Assembly: GCA_013297695.1 (NCBI GenBank)
Contig: JAAFHX010000015.1
Location: 1-37,438, forward strand
Reading direction: 5' to 3'
Source of the DNA: Rhodobacterales bacterium
GTDB lineage: Bacteria > Pseudomonadota > Alphaproteobacteria > Rhodobacterales > Rhodobacteraceae
DNA: 37,438 nucleotides
The position numbers were made by a program, and so were the translations under genes. The first letter of the stretch is position 1, and every line of letters begins with the position of its first letter. Below are positions 16,136-25,377 of this stretch, piece by piece. The notes under the pieces were generated by a model, which saw nothing but the letters and a program-made list of their open reading frames with translations, had not been told where the DNA came from and did not search any database.

Positions 16136-16447
16136 TCACCCCCGCGCGGCTTTCTCGGCAAGGCCGGACTGCCCCTCGCGCCGGTCAAGTTCGGCCAGCA
16201 CATCGTCCAGCGTCACGTCGCGCGCGGCCAGCATCACCAGCAGGTGATAGATCACGTCTGCCGCCTCGGCGGTCAGGCGGGCCCGGTCGCCCTTGACCGC
16301 CTCGATGATCGCCTCGACCGCTTCCTCGCCGAATTTCTCGGCGCATTTTTCCGGGCCCTTCGCCAGAAGCTGCGCTGTCCAGCTTTCGGCGGGGTCGGCA
16401 CCCTTGCGGGCGGTGATGGTGGCGGCAAGGCGTTGGATCGCGGTCAT
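16136..16447 (-). CDS. hisE: phosphoribosyl-ATP diphosphatase HisE
   Basis: 103 residues, single-domain MazG-like enzyme. It begins [25 protein letters not shown] and has [18 protein letters not shown] and [13 protein letters not shown], with the acidic metal-binding residues in the EExxE and ExxD patterns. It hydrolyses phosphoribosyl-ATP to phosphoribosyl-AMP, the second histidine step. The ATG overlaps the hisF stop by four bases (ATGA), so it is translationally coupled and ends the hisA-hisF-hisE run. No HisI domain is fused. Confidence 0.95.
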   Translation of the reverse strand: MTAIQRLAATITARKGADPAESWTAQLLAKGPEKCAEKFGEEAVEAIIEAVKGDRARLTAEAADVIYHLLVMLAARDVTLDDVLAELDRREGQSGLAEKAARG

Positions 16448-17205
16448 TGCAGCCTCATGGGAATACCGGCGGCGGCCATGTGGGCCTTGGCCTGCGCGAT
16501 GGTGAAGGTCCCGAAATGGAAGATCGAGGCGGCCAGCACCGCGCTGGCCCCACCCTTGGTCACGCCGTCCACCAGATGATCCAGCGTGCCCGCCCCGCCC
16601 GAGGCGATCACCGGGATCGCCACCGCATCGGCCACGGCGCGGGTCAGGGGCAGGTTGAACCCGTCGCGCGTGCCGTCGCGGTCCATGCTGGTCAGCAGTA
16701 TCTCGCCCGCGCCCCGGTCAGCCATCGCGCGGGCAAAGGCCACGGCGTCGATGCCGGTGGGTTTCCGCCCGCCATGGGTGAAAATCTCCCACCGCCCCGG
16801 CGCCACGGTCTTGGCGTCGATCGCCACGACGATGCACTGGCTGCCGAAGCGGTCGGCGGCGCGGGCCACCACATCGGGGTCGGCCACGGCCGCAGAATTG
16901 AAGCTGACCTTGTCGGCCCCCGCCAGCAGCAGGGCGCGCACATCCTCGGGCGTGCGCACCCCGCCGCCCACGGTCAGCGGCATGAAGCAGGCCTCGGCGG
17001 TGCGCGTCACCAGATCGAACATCGTGCCCCGGTTCTGGTGCGTGGCGTGGATGTCGAGGAAGCACAGCTCGTCGGCCCCCGCCGCGTCATAGGCGCGCGC
17101 AGCCTGAACCGGGTCGCCCGCATCGCGCAGGCTGACGAAGTTCACCCCCTTGACCACGCGGCCATCGGCCACGTCGAGGCAGGGGATCAGGCGGGTCTTG
17201 AGCAT
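16444..17205 (-). CDS. hisF: imidazole glycerol phosphate synthase cyclase subunit HisF
   Basis: 253-residue TIM barrel, standard length. The catalytic aspartates are in [13 protein letters not shown] (D11) and [14 protein letters not shown] (around D131); phosphate-binding loops [10 protein letters not shown] and [11 protein letters not shown] are present. With HisH it makes imidazole glycerol phosphate and AICAR. The ribosome site is GGAAGGA. It is 36 bases downstream of hisA and overlaps hisE; hisH, its partner subunit, is encoded about 2.2 kb upstream on the same strand. Confidence 0.96.
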   Translation of the reverse strand: MLKTRLIPCLDVADGRVVKGVNFVSLRDAGDPVQAARAYDAAGADELCFLDIHATHQNRGTMFDLVTRTAEACFMPLTVGGGVRTPEDVRALLLAGADKVSFNSAAVADPDVVARAADRFGSQCIVVAIDAKTVAPGRWEIFTHGGRKPTGIDAVAFARAMADRGAGEILLTSMDRDGTRDGFNLPLTRAVADAVAIPVIASGGAGTLDHLVDGVTKGGASAVLAASIFHFGTFTIAQAKAHMAAAGIPMRLQ

Positions 17206-17241
17206 TCACGGTCCTTCCGTCGCCTTTTGGGCAGGGGGGCC

Positions 17242-17964
17242 TCAGCCTGCGCGCAGGGCCGCGATGGCGGCGGCAAGGTCAAGCGCCCCGTCATAGAGCG
17301 CCCGGCCCGAGATCGCCCCCGCAATCACCCCGGTATCGCGCAGCGCGATCAGGTCGGACAAAGAGGCCACGCCGCCGCTGGCGATGACGGGAATCGACAC
17401 GGCACGGGCCAGCGCCTCGGTCGCGGCGACGTTCGGGCCCTGCATCGCGCCGTCGCGGTCGATGTCGGTGTAGATCAGCGCGGCGACGCCCGCATCCTGG
17501 AACCGGCGGGCAAGATCGGTGGCGTCAAGGTCCGTCTCGGTGGCCCAGCCCTGTGTTGCAACGCGCCCGTCGCGCGCGTCGATCCCGATGGCCACCCGCC
17601 CCGGAAACGCCCGGGCAGCGCTGCGCACAAGGTCGGGGTCCTGCACTGCCGCCGTTCCCAGAATCACGCGGGCAACACCGCGTTCCAGCCAGCCCTCGAT
17701 GGTCCACAGGTCGCGGATTCCGCCGCCAAGCTGGCAGGGCACCGTCACCCGCGCCAGAATCGCGGCCACCGCCTCGTCGTTCACCGGCTCGCCCGCGAAG
17801 GCACCGTTCAGGTCCACCAGATGCAGCCAGTCGCAGCCGGCCGCCTGAAACGCTGCGGCCTGCGCCGCAGGATCGTCGCCGAACACGGTCGCCGCAGCCA
17901 TGTCGCCGCGCAGCAGGCGCACGCACTTGCCGTCCTTCAGGTCGATGGCGGGGAACAGGATCAT
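17242..17964 (-). CDS. hisA: phosphoribosylformimino-5-aminoimidazole carboxamide ribotide isomerase HisA
   Basis: 240-residue TIM barrel. The first catalytic aspartate is in [15 protein letters not shown] (D8), the second in [22 protein letters not shown] and IASGGVASL are the phosphate-binding loops. It catalyses the Amadori rearrangement of ProFAR to PRFAR. It is the first gene of the hisA-hisF-hisE run, so the 113-base spacer shared with the divergent DUF2147 gene should carry its promoter unless it is read through from glsA. Confidence 0.96.
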   Translation of the reverse strand: MILFPAIDLKDGKCVRLLRGDMAAATVFGDDPAAQAAAFQAAGCDWLHLVDLNGAFAGEPVNDEAVAAILARVTVPCQLGGGIRDLWTIEGWLERGVARVILGTAAVQDPDLVRSAARAFPGRVAIGIDARDGRVATQGWATETDLDATDLARRFQDAGVAALIYTDIDRDGAMQGPNVAATEALARAVSIPVIASGGVASLSDLIALRDTGVIAGAISGRALYDGALDLAAAIAALRAG

Positions 17965-18077
17965 GGCGCTCTCCGAATGCAGGTTGTGGCAGGCGGGACG
18001 GATTTCGACCCGACGTCACGCTTGCCTGCCCCGCGATTTGCCCCGAACCTGCCCCCATCCGCAAGGGAGGACATGCG

Positions 18078-18470
18078 ATGAGACTGTTTGCGATGACGGC
18101 CGCCCTGGCCCTGCTGGTCGCCGCCCCGGCGCTGGCCGATCCACTGGAGGGCACCTGGAAGACGAAACCGGATGACAACGGCCATTACGGCCATGTGCAG
18201 ATCGTGCCCTGCGGACCGGCCTTCTGCGGCACGCTGGTCGAGGCCTTCGACCAGAACGGGGGCAGGATTACCTCGCCCAACATCGGCAAGCGCATCGTCT
18301 GGGACATGCAGGCCCAGGGCGACGGTGCCTATGGCGACGGCAAGATCTGGTCGCCCGACCGCGACAAGACCTATTCCGGCAAGATGCAGCTTTCGGGCGA
18401 CAAGGTGGCCGTTTCGGGCTGCGTCTTCGGCATCTGCCGCGATGGCGGGACCTGGACGCGGATCAACTAG
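18078..18470 (+). CDS. DUF2147 family exported protein
   Basis: 130 residues with an N-terminal signal peptide (cleavage after ...APALA, about residue 20). The mature part has the DUF2147 features: [11 protein letters not shown]-like [23 protein letters not shown] and [15 protein letters not shown]; a cysteine pair near the end may form a disulfide. Function unknown; secreted or periplasmic. The ribosome site GGGAGG is five to seven bases from the ATG. It is the only plus-strand gene within the histidine region and its end overlaps the convergent glsA end by eight bases. Confidence 0.82.
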   Translation: MRLFAMTAALALLVAAPALADPLEGTWKTKPDDNGHYGHVQIVPCGPAFCGTLVEAFDQNGGRITSPNIGKRIVWDMQAQGDGAYGDGKIWSPDRDKTYSGKMQLSGDKVAVSGCVFGICRDGGTWTRIN

Positions 18471-19383
18471 CCCCGCCGAACACCGACCATCCCGTCTCGC
18501 GCGCCAGCCGCTCCATCGCCTCGGTCCCCAGTTTCGACGACCCGCGGCTGTTCAGTCCGGGCGACCAGACCGCGACCGACGCACGGCCGGGGGCCACCGC
18601 AAGGATGCCCCCGCCCACGCCGCTTTTCCCCGGCAGGCCGACCCGGTAGGCGAATTCGCCCGAGGCGTCGTAATGCCCGCACATCATCATCAGCGCGTTG
18701 ATCCGCCGCACCCGGGCCTGCGACAGCATCGGGGGTGATACCGGCAGACCTGCCAGGAATCGCCCGGCAAGGGCAAGCTGCACGCAGGTCATCTCGACCG
18801 CGCACTGGTGGAAATAGACGCCAAGCGACCGTTCGGGCGGGTTCTGCATGTTGCCATGCGCCCGCATGAAATTGGCCAGCGCCACGTTCAGGAACCCGGT
18901 TGCGGTTTCCGACCGCGCCACCGCCTCGTTGATATGGATGCCGGGGTCGCCGCTGGCGGCGCGCAGGAAGCCCAGAAGTTCCGCCAGAACCTCGCGCGGC
19001 ATCCGCCCGGCCAGGACCGCATCGGTGACCACGATGGCCCCGGCGTTGATGAACGGGTTGCGCGGGTGGCCCTTTTCCATCTCCAGTTGCAGGATCGAGT
19101 TGAAGGCCTGCCCCGAAGGCTCGCGCCCCACGCGGGTCCACAGGCCGTCGCCCAGCCTGCCAAGGGCGATGGCCAGCATGAAGACCTTGCTGACGCTCTG
19201 GATCGAGAACGGCACGGCGGCATCGCCCGCGCTCAGGACCCGCCCGTCATCCAGCGCCACGGCAATGCCGAACTGGCCCGGGTCGATGCGCGCAAGCTCG
19301 GGGATATAGGTGGCGACGGTGCCCCGGTCGGTTGTGCCCGCCATGGCTGCGGCGATCCGGTCAAGGATGTCCTGCAGCGCCAC
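18463..19383 (-). CDS. glsA: glutaminase (serine-dependent)
   Basis: 306 residues, the family's standard length, beta-lactamase-like fold. The catalytic S-x-x-K is S63-V-S-K66 in [32 protein letters not shown] and [12 protein letters not shown] are also conserved. It hydrolyses glutamine to glutamate and ammonia. The start is a GTG placed one base after the hisH stop (TGAGGTG), so it is almost certainly co-transcribed and perhaps coupled with hisH. This is unusual company: HisH brings its own glutaminase. Adjacent location could serve glutamate supply, but this is speculation. Confidence 0.93.
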   Translation of the reverse strand: MALQDILDRIAAAMAGTTDRGTVATYIPELARIDPGQFGIAVALDDGRVLSAGDAAVPFSIQSVSKVFMLAIALGRLGDGLWTRVGREPSGQAFNSILQLEMEKGHPRNPFINAGAIVVTDAVLAGRMPREVLAELLGFLRAASGDPGIHINEAVARSETATGFLNVALANFMRAHGNMQNPPERSLGVYFHQCAVEMTCVQLALAGRFLAGLPVSPPMLSQARVRRINALMMMCGHYDASGEFAYRVGLPGKSGVGGGILAVAPGRASVAVWSPGLNSRGSSKLGTEAMERLARETGWSVFGGAS

Positions 19384-19384
19384 C

Positions 19385-20026
19385 TCAGGGGGTCCAGCGC
19401 AGGAAATTGGCGATCAGCCGCAAGCCGGTGGCCTGGCTTTTCTCGGGGTGGAACTGGGTGCCTGCCACGGTGCCGCGCGCGACGATGGCGGTGACCGGCC
19501 CGGCATAGTCCACATGCGCCAGAAGGTCGGAGGGGTCGTGCAGGGCCATGTGGTAGGAATGCACGAAATAGGCGTGATCCCCGGTAGCGATCCCGTCGAG
19601 CAGCGGGTGGGGGCGGTCGATGACCAGATCGTTCCAGCCCATGTGCGGCACCTTCAGCGACGGATCAGCCGGGGTGATCCGCCGCACATCGCCGCCGATC
19701 CAGTCGAAACCGGGCGTTTCGGCATGTTCATGCCCGGTTGTCGCCAGAAGCTGCATGCCGATGCAGATGCCCAGGAACGGCCGCCCGCCGATCCGCACCG
19801 CCTGGTCTATCGCCTCGAACAGCCCGGAACGTTCGAACAGCGCCGCGCGGCAGGCCGGAAAGGCGCCGTCGCCGGGCAGAACGATGCGGTCGGCGCGGGC
19901 CACATCGGCGGGGTGTGCGCTGACCAGCACCTGCCCGGCCCCGGTTTCCTGCGCCATCCGCTGAAACGCCTTTTCCGCCGAATGCAGGTTGCCGCTGTCG
20001 GCATCGACCAGAACCGTCAGGCTCAC
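19385..20026 (-). CDS. hisH: imidazole glycerol phosphate synthase glutaminase subunit HisH
   Basis: 213-residue class I glutamine amidotransferase. The nucleophile cysteine is in [10 protein letters not shown]; the His-Glu pair is in GTQFHPEKS. The N-terminus reads [12 protein letters not shown], where most HisH have I-D-Y-G-S-G-N; the Y-G to A-D change is mild. It supplies ammonia through the HisF barrel. The start is GTG overlapping the hisB TGA (GTGA), so translation is coupled. Confidence 0.95.
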   Translation of the reverse strand: MSLTVLVDADSGNLHSAEKAFQRMAQETGAGQVLVSAHPADVARADRIVLPGDGAFPACRAALFERSGLFEAIDQAVRIGGRPFLGICIGMQLLATTGHEHAETPGFDWIGGDVRRITPADPSLKVPHMGWNDLVIDRPHPLLDGIATGDHAYFVHSYHMALHDPSDLLAHVDYAGPVTAIVARGTVAGTQFHPEKSQATGLRLIANFLRWTP

Positions 20027-20610
20027 AGCGTGCCCTTGGTCGACGGGATCACACCGCCCATGCGCGGATCAGGCTCCACCGCCAGGCGCAGCGCGCGGGC
20101 CACGGCCTTGAAGGCGGCCTCGGCGATGTGGTGGCTGTTGATCCCGTGGATCAGGTCCACATGCAGGGTGATGCCGCCATGGGTGGCCAGCGCCTGAAAG
20201 AACTCGCGCACCAGTTCGGTATCGAAGCTGCCGATCTTGGCGGTCGGGAACCCCACGTTCCACACCAGATAAGGCCGCCCCGACAGGTCCAGCGCGCAGG
20301 CCACCTGCGCGTCGTCCATCGCAAGGCGCACATCGCCGTAGCGGCGGATGCCGCGCTTGTCGTCCAGCGCCCGTGCCAGCGCCTGCCCGAGCGCGATGCC
20401 GCAATCCTCGACCGTGTGGTGGTCGTCGATGTGCAGGTCGCCCTTTGCGGACACGGCCATGTCGATCAGCGAATGGCGCGCAAGCTGGTCCAGCATGTGA
20501 TCGAAGAACCCCACGCCCGTCGCCATCTGCCGCCTGCCGGTGCCGTCCAGGTTGACCTGCACGGTGATCGCCGTTTCGGCCGTGGTCCGGGTGATCTCTG
20601 CCTGCCGCAT
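20023..20610 (-). CDS. hisB: imidazoleglycerol-phosphate dehydratase HisB
   Basis: 195 residues, monofunctional form without the phosphatase domain. Manganese-binding motifs are visible: [31 protein letters not shown], the later [20 protein letters not shown]. It dehydrates imidazole glycerol phosphate to imidazole acetol phosphate. It is first of the hisB-hisH-glsA run. A TATAAG element about 30 bases upstream of the ATG may be the -10. Confidence 0.96.
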   Translation of the reverse strand: MRQAEITRTTAETAITVQVNLDGTGRRQMATGVGFFDHMLDQLARHSLIDMAVSAKGDLHIDDHHTVEDCGIALGQALARALDDKRGIRRYGDVRLAMDDAQVACALDLSGRPYLVWNVGFPTAKIGSFDTELVREFFQALATHGGITLHVDLIHGINSHHIAEAAFKAVARALRLAVEPDPRMGGVIPSTKGTL

Positions 20611-20638
20611 CGGGGCCTCGCTGCGCTGTCCGCCCGGA

Positions 20639-20667
20639 CTTATAGGGGGCGGGGGCCGAAGATTCCA
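20639..20667 (-). promoter_or_regulatory. possible hisB promoter
   Basis: On the minus strand TATAAG (20644-20639) stands 17 bases after TGGAAT (20667-20662), a weak -35. It is within the 61-base gap between sitD and hisB and is the best match there. Confidence 0.35.
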
Positions 20668-20671
20668 GTGC

Positions 20672-21583
20672 TCAGGTCGCGCGCCGCCGGTGCCGACCGG
20701 CCAGCGCCGCGACAGCCAGGATGACCCCAGACACGGTGGCGGTCATGCCGGCAACCGAAACCGAACCGCCAAGGCCAAGCCACAGCGGCCCATGGCCCGC
20801 CAGCACATAGCCCGCCACCGCTGACACGGTGGCCAGGATCAGGCTCAGGCCCACCTGACGCTCCAGCCGGTCGGTCATCAGGCGGGCGGCGGCGGGCGGG
20901 CAGATCAGCATCGCGATGACCAGGATCGACCCCACCGCCTGAAACGCCGCCACGCAGGCCGCAGCCGCCACCATCACCAGAGCCAGCGACAGCACCCGCA
21001 CCGGCAATCCGAGGGTCGCGGCAAAGCCTTCGTCGAAGGTGGCGATCTTCAGCGGCCGCCACAGCACGGCCACGAAAGCCCCGATCAGCAGGGCCGTGAC
21101 CGCCAGTTGCGCCAGTTCAGGCGGCAGGCCCGCCAGTGCCACGGGGTCCAGCAGCGAGGCCCAGCCGGTGGCATCCAGCCAGATCAGGCTTTCCAGATTG
21201 CCATACAGCGCGTGCTGCACGTCCAGATGCACCGCACTTGCCCCGGACCGTTCCAGCAGCAGCACCCCCCCGGCGAACATGGTGGTAAAGACGATGCCCA
21301 TGGCCGCGCCCTGCTCCACGCGCGCGGTGCGGATGATCGCCTCGACCAGCACCACCGCGACCAGCGCCGCGACACCCGCGCCCAGCACCATCACCAAGGG
21401 GGCCGCCGTGCCGGTCAGCAGGAAGCCCATGACGATGCCGGGCAGCACCACATGGCTGATCGCGTCGCCCACCATCGACTGCCGCCGCAGCAGAAGGAAG
21501 TTCCCGGGCAATGCACAGGCGATGGCCGCGAGCACGCCGACCAGGATCGGCGGCAGCGACAGCATGACGAAATCGGCCCCCAT
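20672..21583 (-). CDS. sitD: SitD-type metal ABC transporter permease
   Basis: 303 residues, about eight to nine hydrophobic helices, ABC-3 (ZnuB/MntB) permease family. Conserved segments are [18 protein letters not shown] and, near the C-terminal third, [19 protein letters not shown]. It starts with an ATG overlapping the stop of the other permease gene (TGATG). Last gene of a four-gene sitABCD-type operon. The last ~10 residues are strongly basic (GRHRRRAT). Two distinct permeases are typical of SitCD/YfeCD Mn/Fe systems rather than single-permease ZnuB. Confidence 0.85.
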   Translation of the reverse strand: MGADFVMLSLPPILVGVLAAIACALPGNFLLLRRQSMVGDAISHVVLPGIVMGFLLTGTAAPLVMVLGAGVAALVAVVLVEAIIRTARVEQGAAMGIVFTTMFAGGVLLLERSGASAVHLDVQHALYGNLESLIWLDATGWASLLDPVALAGLPPELAQLAVTALLIGAFVAVLWRPLKIATFDEGFAATLGLPVRVLSLALVMVAAAACVAAFQAVGSILVIAMLICPPAAARLMTDRLERQVGLSLILATVSAVAGYVLAGHGPLWLGLGGSVSVAGMTATVSGVILAVAALAGRHRRRAT

Positions 21584-22497
21584 CACGCCGGCCCTGCCAG
21601 CCGGGTCCGCATCCGCGCCCGGGCCAGCGCCTGCGGGATCACGCCCCGCGCCCGCCCGAACAGGATCGACACGACAAACCCCGCCGCCGCAAGCAGCACG
21701 ATCAGCGGCCCGGTCGGCAGGTCGGGTGCCGAGGCTGACATCGCAGCCCCGCCATAGCCTGCTGCCCCGCCGATGCCACCCGCGATGGCCGCAACCACGC
21801 CGGCCCGGTCCGACCACATCCGCGCGGCAACCGCCGGAATCACCAGCAGCGCCACGATCAGGATCAGGCCCACCACCTTCAGGCCCGTCAGCGTGACCGC
21901 AAGCACCAGCGCCATCAGCATCAGGTCGGCGCGCCCCGGAAGCAAGCCCCGCACGGACGCATAGTCGGGGTCGAAGGCCACCATCAGCAGCGGGCGGCGG
22001 AACAGCAGCACCAGCCCGGCCGAAATCGCCCCGCCCGCGGCGATCAGCATCGCATCGGACCACAGCATGCCGGCGGTGGCGCCCAGCAGGAACGCCTCCA
22101 GCCCCGCCTGCCGCCCGATCGACAGGGCCTGAATCACGGTCAGGATCACGATCCCCACGCCATAGAACACCGACAGCACCGCCCCGATGGCCGCATCCTC
22201 GGGCAGGCGGGTACGCGTCGTCAGGAACTGCACGCAGCCCAGCCCGACCAGCGCCGAAATCCCGGCCCCCGCCAGAAGCCCCGGCAGGCTGCGCCCGTCG
22301 CCGCCCATGGCGACCATCAGCAGGAACGCCAGACCCACCCCCGGCAGCGTGGCATGGGCCATCGCATCGGACATCAGCGCGCGCTTGCGCAGATACAGGA
22401 ACGTGCCCGTCACCCCCGCAGCGACGCCCAGCATCATCGCGCCAAGCGTGACCAGCGTGGCGTTGTAGCCCGACTGCAGCAGCAGCGCGTCAAGCAT
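21583..22497 (-). CDS. sitC: SitC-type metal ABC transporter permease
   Basis: 304 residues, multi-spanning, ABC-3 permease family. LMSDAMAHATLPGVGLAFLL is the conserved early loop, and LKVVGLILIVALLVIPAVAARM the conserved late one. I use the ATG at 22497, which overlaps the end of the ATPase gene by eight bases; an ATG at 22518 is an alternative that adds seven residues. Overlaps sitD by three bases. Together with sitD it forms the membrane channel. Confidence 0.85.
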   Translation of the reverse strand: MLDALLLQSGYNATLVTLGAMMLGVAAGVTGTFLYLRKRALMSDAMAHATLPGVGLAFLLMVAMGGDGRSLPGLLAGAGISALVGLGCVQFLTTRTRLPEDAAIGAVLSVFYGVGIVILTVIQALSIGRQAGLEAFLLGATAGMLWSDAMLIAAGGAISAGLVLLFRRPLLMVAFDPDYASVRGLLPGRADLMLMALVLAVTLTGLKVVGLILIVALLVIPAVAARMWSDRAGVVAAIAGGIGGAAGYGGAAMSASAPDLPTGPLIVLLAAAGFVVSILFGRARGVIPQALARARMRTRLAGPA

Positions 22498-23254
22498 GGT
22501 TGGCAGGGATTGCCGCATAGGCGCGGGCGATGTTCGCCTCGCTAAAGGCGGTGGCGACCGGCCCTTCGGCGATGCAACGGCGGTTTATCAGAAGCACGGC
22601 GTCGAACCAGACGGGGACCGTGGCAAGATCGTGATGGACCGCCACGACCGCGCAGCCGGTATCGCGCAACCCGTGCAGCACCCCGACCAGCGCCTTTTCG
22701 GTCGCCGCGTCCACGCCCGCAAAGGGTTCATCCAGCACGATCAGGTCGGCCCTCTGTGCCAGAGCGCGGGCCAGGAACACGCGCTGTTGCTGGCCACCCG
22801 AAAGTGCGCCGATCTGGCGGCGCGCGAAATCGGTCAGCCCGACGCGGCCAAGGCAGTCCATCGCCTGTGTCATGTGCTGGCACCGCATCCGGCCGAACAG
22901 GCCCAACTGGCCATACAGCCCCATCGCCACCACGTCGATCACACGGGCCGGGAAATCCCAATCCACCCCCGCCCGCTGCGGCACATAGGCCACCCGGTCG
23001 CGCACCGCCGCCAGCGGCTGGCCGAAGAACAGCGCCTGACCGGCAACCCTGGGCACGATGCCAAGCGCGGCCTTCAGAAGGCTCGACTTGCCCGCCCCGT
23101 TCGGCCCGACGATGGCTGTCATCTTGCCCGCCGCAAACACCGCATCGACGCCGTCGACGACAAGTCTTTCGCCATAGGCGACGCTCAGACCCCGCACCGC
23201 AAGCGGCAGGGGACCAGGGGCGGCTTCGGGCCTCAGATCGCGCAGGGGCTTCAT
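22490..23254 (-). CDS. sitB: SitB-type metal ABC transporter ATPase
   Basis: 254 residues, a full ABC ATPase. Walker A is VGPNGAGKSS, the Q-loop is in VAYVPQRAGVDWDFP, the signature is LSGGQQQR, Walker B is LIVLDEPF, and the switch histidine is in VAVHHDL. The D-W-x-F-P sequence after the Q-loop is shared by Mn/Zn-type importers. The ATG at 23254 overlaps the sitA stop (TGATG); a GTG one codon earlier is equally possible. Its end overlaps the first permease gene. Confidence 0.9.
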   Translation of the reverse strand: MKPLRDLRPEAAPGPLPLAVRGLSVAYGERLVVDGVDAVFAAGKMTAIVGPNGAGKSSLLKAALGIVPRVAGQALFFGQPLAAVRDRVAYVPQRAGVDWDFPARVIDVVAMGLYGQLGLFGRMRCQHMTQAMDCLGRVGLTDFARRQIGALSGGQQQRVFLARALAQRADLIVLDEPFAGVDAATEKALVGVLHGLRDTGCAVVAVHHDLATVPVWFDAVLLINRRCIAEGPVATAFSEANIARAYAAIPANHA

Positions 23255-24204
23255 CACGCTGCCGCCAACCGGCCCGACATGCCCTGCGGCGGGGCATTGC
23301 CGCCAAGCGCGCGGGTGATCGTGGTCACGTTGTGGTCGATCATGCCGATATAGGTGCCCTCATAGCTGCCCTCCGGACCCATCGCGTCCGAGAAGAGTTC
23401 GCCGCCGATCATGACCGCATGACCCTTTGCGGCTGCCCCTTCGATCAGCGCGCGCATCGAGCGGTCGGACACCGAGCTTTCCACGAAGACCGCCGCCACC
23501 TTGCGGGCGACCAGCACATCGACAAGTTCGCCGATGCGCGCAAGGCCCGCCTCGCTTTCGGTCGAGATGCCCTGGATGCCCAGCACCTCGAACCCGTAGG
23601 CCCGACCGAAATATCCGAAGGCGTCATGCGCGGTGACCAGCACGCGGGCCCGTTCCGGCACGGTCTGCAGCACCGTGCGCGAATAGGCGTCAAGCGCCTC
23701 GATCTCGGCCCGGAAGGCCTTGCCCGCGGCGGCATGGGCAGCGGCCTTGCCGGGTGCGGTGTCGTCCAGCGCCTGCTGGACCTTCCGGCTGACCAGCGAC
23801 CATAGCGCGGGGTCCATCCAGACATGCGGATCAAAGCGGTCGGGATATTCGGCGCTGGCGATCAGGCGGTCCTTCGGCAGGGCATCGGCCACCGCCACAA
23901 CGCGGGTCCGCGTGGCGAGGTTCTGCAGGAAGGCCTCCATCTGCGCCTCAAGATACAGGCCGTGCCACAAGACCAGATCGGCCCGCGCCATGGCCGCGAT
24001 ATCGCTGCGCGTCTGCCGGTAGGAATGCGGGTCCAGCCCCGGACCCATCAGCGCCTTGACCGCGCCCCCGCCGATCCGGCGTGCGGCATCGGCGATCATC
24101 CCGGTCGTTGCCACAACACGGGGCCCATCGGCCGCCCGTGACGGTCCGGACAGGACAGGCAGTGCTGCCAGCAGGCTCAGAAGATGGCGTCGCGAAACTT
24201 GCAT
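23254..24204 (-). CDS. sitA: SitA-type manganese/iron-binding periplasmic protein
   Basis: 316 residues of the cluster A-I metal-binding lipoprotein/PBP family. The signal peptide starts QVSRRHLLSLLAALPVL, a twin-arginine-like motif, and ends around SRAADG, so Tat export is possible. The four metal ligands can be aligned: H60 in GLDPHSY, H127 in FDPHVWMDP, E216 in GISTESEAG, D273 in LFSDAMG. His-His-Glu-Asp is the PsaA/MntC set for Mn or Fe; zinc-specific ZnuA has a third His and a His-rich loop, absent here. The ATG at 24204 has GAGGGAAA upstream; an ATG at 24222 is less likely. It heads the sitABCD-type operon below a doubly operated promoter. Confidence 0.88.
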   Translation of the reverse strand: MQVSRRHLLSLLAALPVLSGPSRAADGPRVVATTGMIADAARRIGGGAVKALMGPGLDPHSYRQTRSDIAAMARADLVLWHGLYLEAQMEAFLQNLATRTRVVAVADALPKDRLIASAEYPDRFDPHVWMDPALWSLVSRKVQQALDDTAPGKAAAHAAAGKAFRAEIEALDAYSRTVLQTVPERARVLVTAHDAFGYFGRAYGFEVLGIQGISTESEAGLARIGELVDVLVARKVAAVFVESSVSDRSMRALIEGAAAKGHAVMIGGELFSDAMGPEGSYEGTYIGMIDHNVTTITRALGGNAPPQGMSGRLAAA

Positions 24205-24230
24205 GGATTTCCCTCTGCTCATGCTGCCGC

Positions 24231-24279
24231 TAGATATGCGAACGCTTCTCAAAGTCAACGCAGTTGAGAATTGATCGCA
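24231..24279 (-). promoter_or_regulatory. sitA promoter with two Fur-family boxes
   Basis: On the minus strand TTGACT (24258-24253) and TATCTA (24236-24231) are 16 bases apart. A 15-base 7-1-7 palindrome-like box (24237-24251, halves TGCGAAC and TGAGAAG) fills the spacer; a second (24265-24279, halves TGAGAAT and TGCGATC) lies just upstream of the -35. The two boxes are mirror images, making one 43-base symmetrical element. This fits Mur/Fur-type metal-dependent repression of the operon. Confidence 0.7.
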
Positions 24280-24345
24280 ACACGAGGCGACCGTATCGAG
24301 CCGACGGCGCCGGGTTCGGCAGGTGACTGCGAGTATCGGGAAATC

Positions 24346-24420
24346 TGGCAGCCCGTAGGGGAGTCGAACCCCTCTTCCCAGGTTGAAAACCTGGTGTCCT
24401 AACCGATAGACGAACGGGCC
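24346..24420 (-). tRNA. tRNA-Glu (anticodon TTC)
   Basis: 75 bases with encoded CCA (24346-24348). Acceptor GGCCCGT/ACGGGCT with a G-U first pair, anticodon stem CCAGG/CCTGG around TTTTCAA (anticodon TTC), T arm AGGGG-TTCGACT-CCCCT, discriminator G as usual for tRNA-Glu. Confidence 0.97.
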
Positions 24421-24484
24421 GCAGGACGTGTGTCGGCGGATTTAGGGCAGCCTGACCGGCCACGCAAGCGAAAAGTCGCCACCC

Positions 24485-25294
24485 TCAGCCGTCGATCCTT
24501 GCCCCCATCAGGGCGATGGCCTGCTGATAGACGGTGGCCGCGTTCCATGCCTTGATGACGGCAAAGTTCGGCTCGCCCTCCTGGTATCCGGCCCCCCGTC
24601 GCCAGCCCTTCTGCGCAAGGAAATTGGCGGTCGAGGTCAGGGCATCGGCCTGGTCGGTCAGGTCAACCCGCCCGTCGCCGTTGCCGTCCACACCATAGGC
24701 CAGCGCGTTGCCGGGGAGGAACTGGGTATGGCCGATCTCGCCGTGCTTTGCGCCCACCGACTGCGGGGTGATGCTGCCGCGATCCACCAGCACCAGTGCC
24801 GCCAACATGTGCGGCGTGAAGAAATCGCTGCGGCGGCAGTCATAGGCCAGGGTCGAGATGGCCGAGACCACATTGGTATCGCCCATGAAGCCGCCGAATC
24901 CCGTCTCCATGCCGTGGATCGCGATGATCACCCCGGCCGGCACGCCATAGGTCTGTTCCAGCGCGGCGTAAAAGGCGGCGTCGCGCGCCTTGCGCTTGCG
25001 GCCCTGGGCCACGATGGTATCGGCCCCGCGCACCTGCAGGAACTTCGGCAGCGAATACTTGAAAGATTTCTGGTTGCGGTCCGCCGCGATGGTCCTGGTG
25101 GAATAGCTTGTGCCCTTCAGCGCCTGAAGCCCGCGTGCGCCCACGCCGGCGGCGGCGGCATCGCGCAAGGTGGCGGTCTTCCACGCCTCGTACTCCGCGC
25201 CGGTCGATCCGCATTCGGCGGCGTGAACGGCCCCCGCGCAGATCAGGGCAGACAGAAGCAGACCAAGGCGAAGTCTCTGAATCTGTACGGGCAC
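24485..25294 (-). CDS. lytic murein transglycosylase, MltB family
   Basis: About 269 residues with a signal peptide (LLLSALICAGAVHA, mature protein from AECGS). The catalytic glutamate is in IAIHGMETGFGGFMG, in the position of the MltB E-S/T-x-F-G motif; AISTLAYDCRRSDFF and HTQFLPGNALAYGVDGNGDG follow, the last with an EF-hand-like acidic loop. It cleaves peptidoglycan to anhydromuropeptides in the periplasm. No ATG is suitable: GTG at 25294 has GGAGA at good spacing, GTG at 25300 is the alternative. It is shorter than E. coli MltB and has no lipobox, so it is likely soluble periplasmic. Confidence 0.82.
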   Translation of the reverse strand: MPVQIQRLRLGLLLSALICAGAVHAAECGSTGAEYEAWKTATLRDAAAAGVGARGLQALKGTSYSTRTIAADRNQKSFKYSLPKFLQVRGADTIVAQGRKRKARDAAFYAALEQTYGVPAGVIIAIHGMETGFGGFMGDTNVVSAISTLAYDCRRSDFFTPHMLAALVLVDRGSITPQSVGAKHGEIGHTQFLPGNALAYGVDGNGDGRVDLTDQADALTSTANFLAQKGWRRGAGYQEGEPNFAVIKAWNAATVYQQAIALMGARIDG

Positions 25295-25377
25295 GCGCAC
25301 TCTCCAAGGCAAGGATGCCCGCACTCTAGGCAACGCAAGAACCGGCACAAGGGGGCAGGTGACGCGCGCGCCGCCGG

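Noticed and set aside
16447-18081. 544-residue plus-strand frame
   Set aside because: It is the complement of hisF and hisA.
24346-24420. tRNA-Glu as an integration site with a duplicated 3' end
   Set aside because: No second copy of the tRNA 3' end and no integrase gene in the window.
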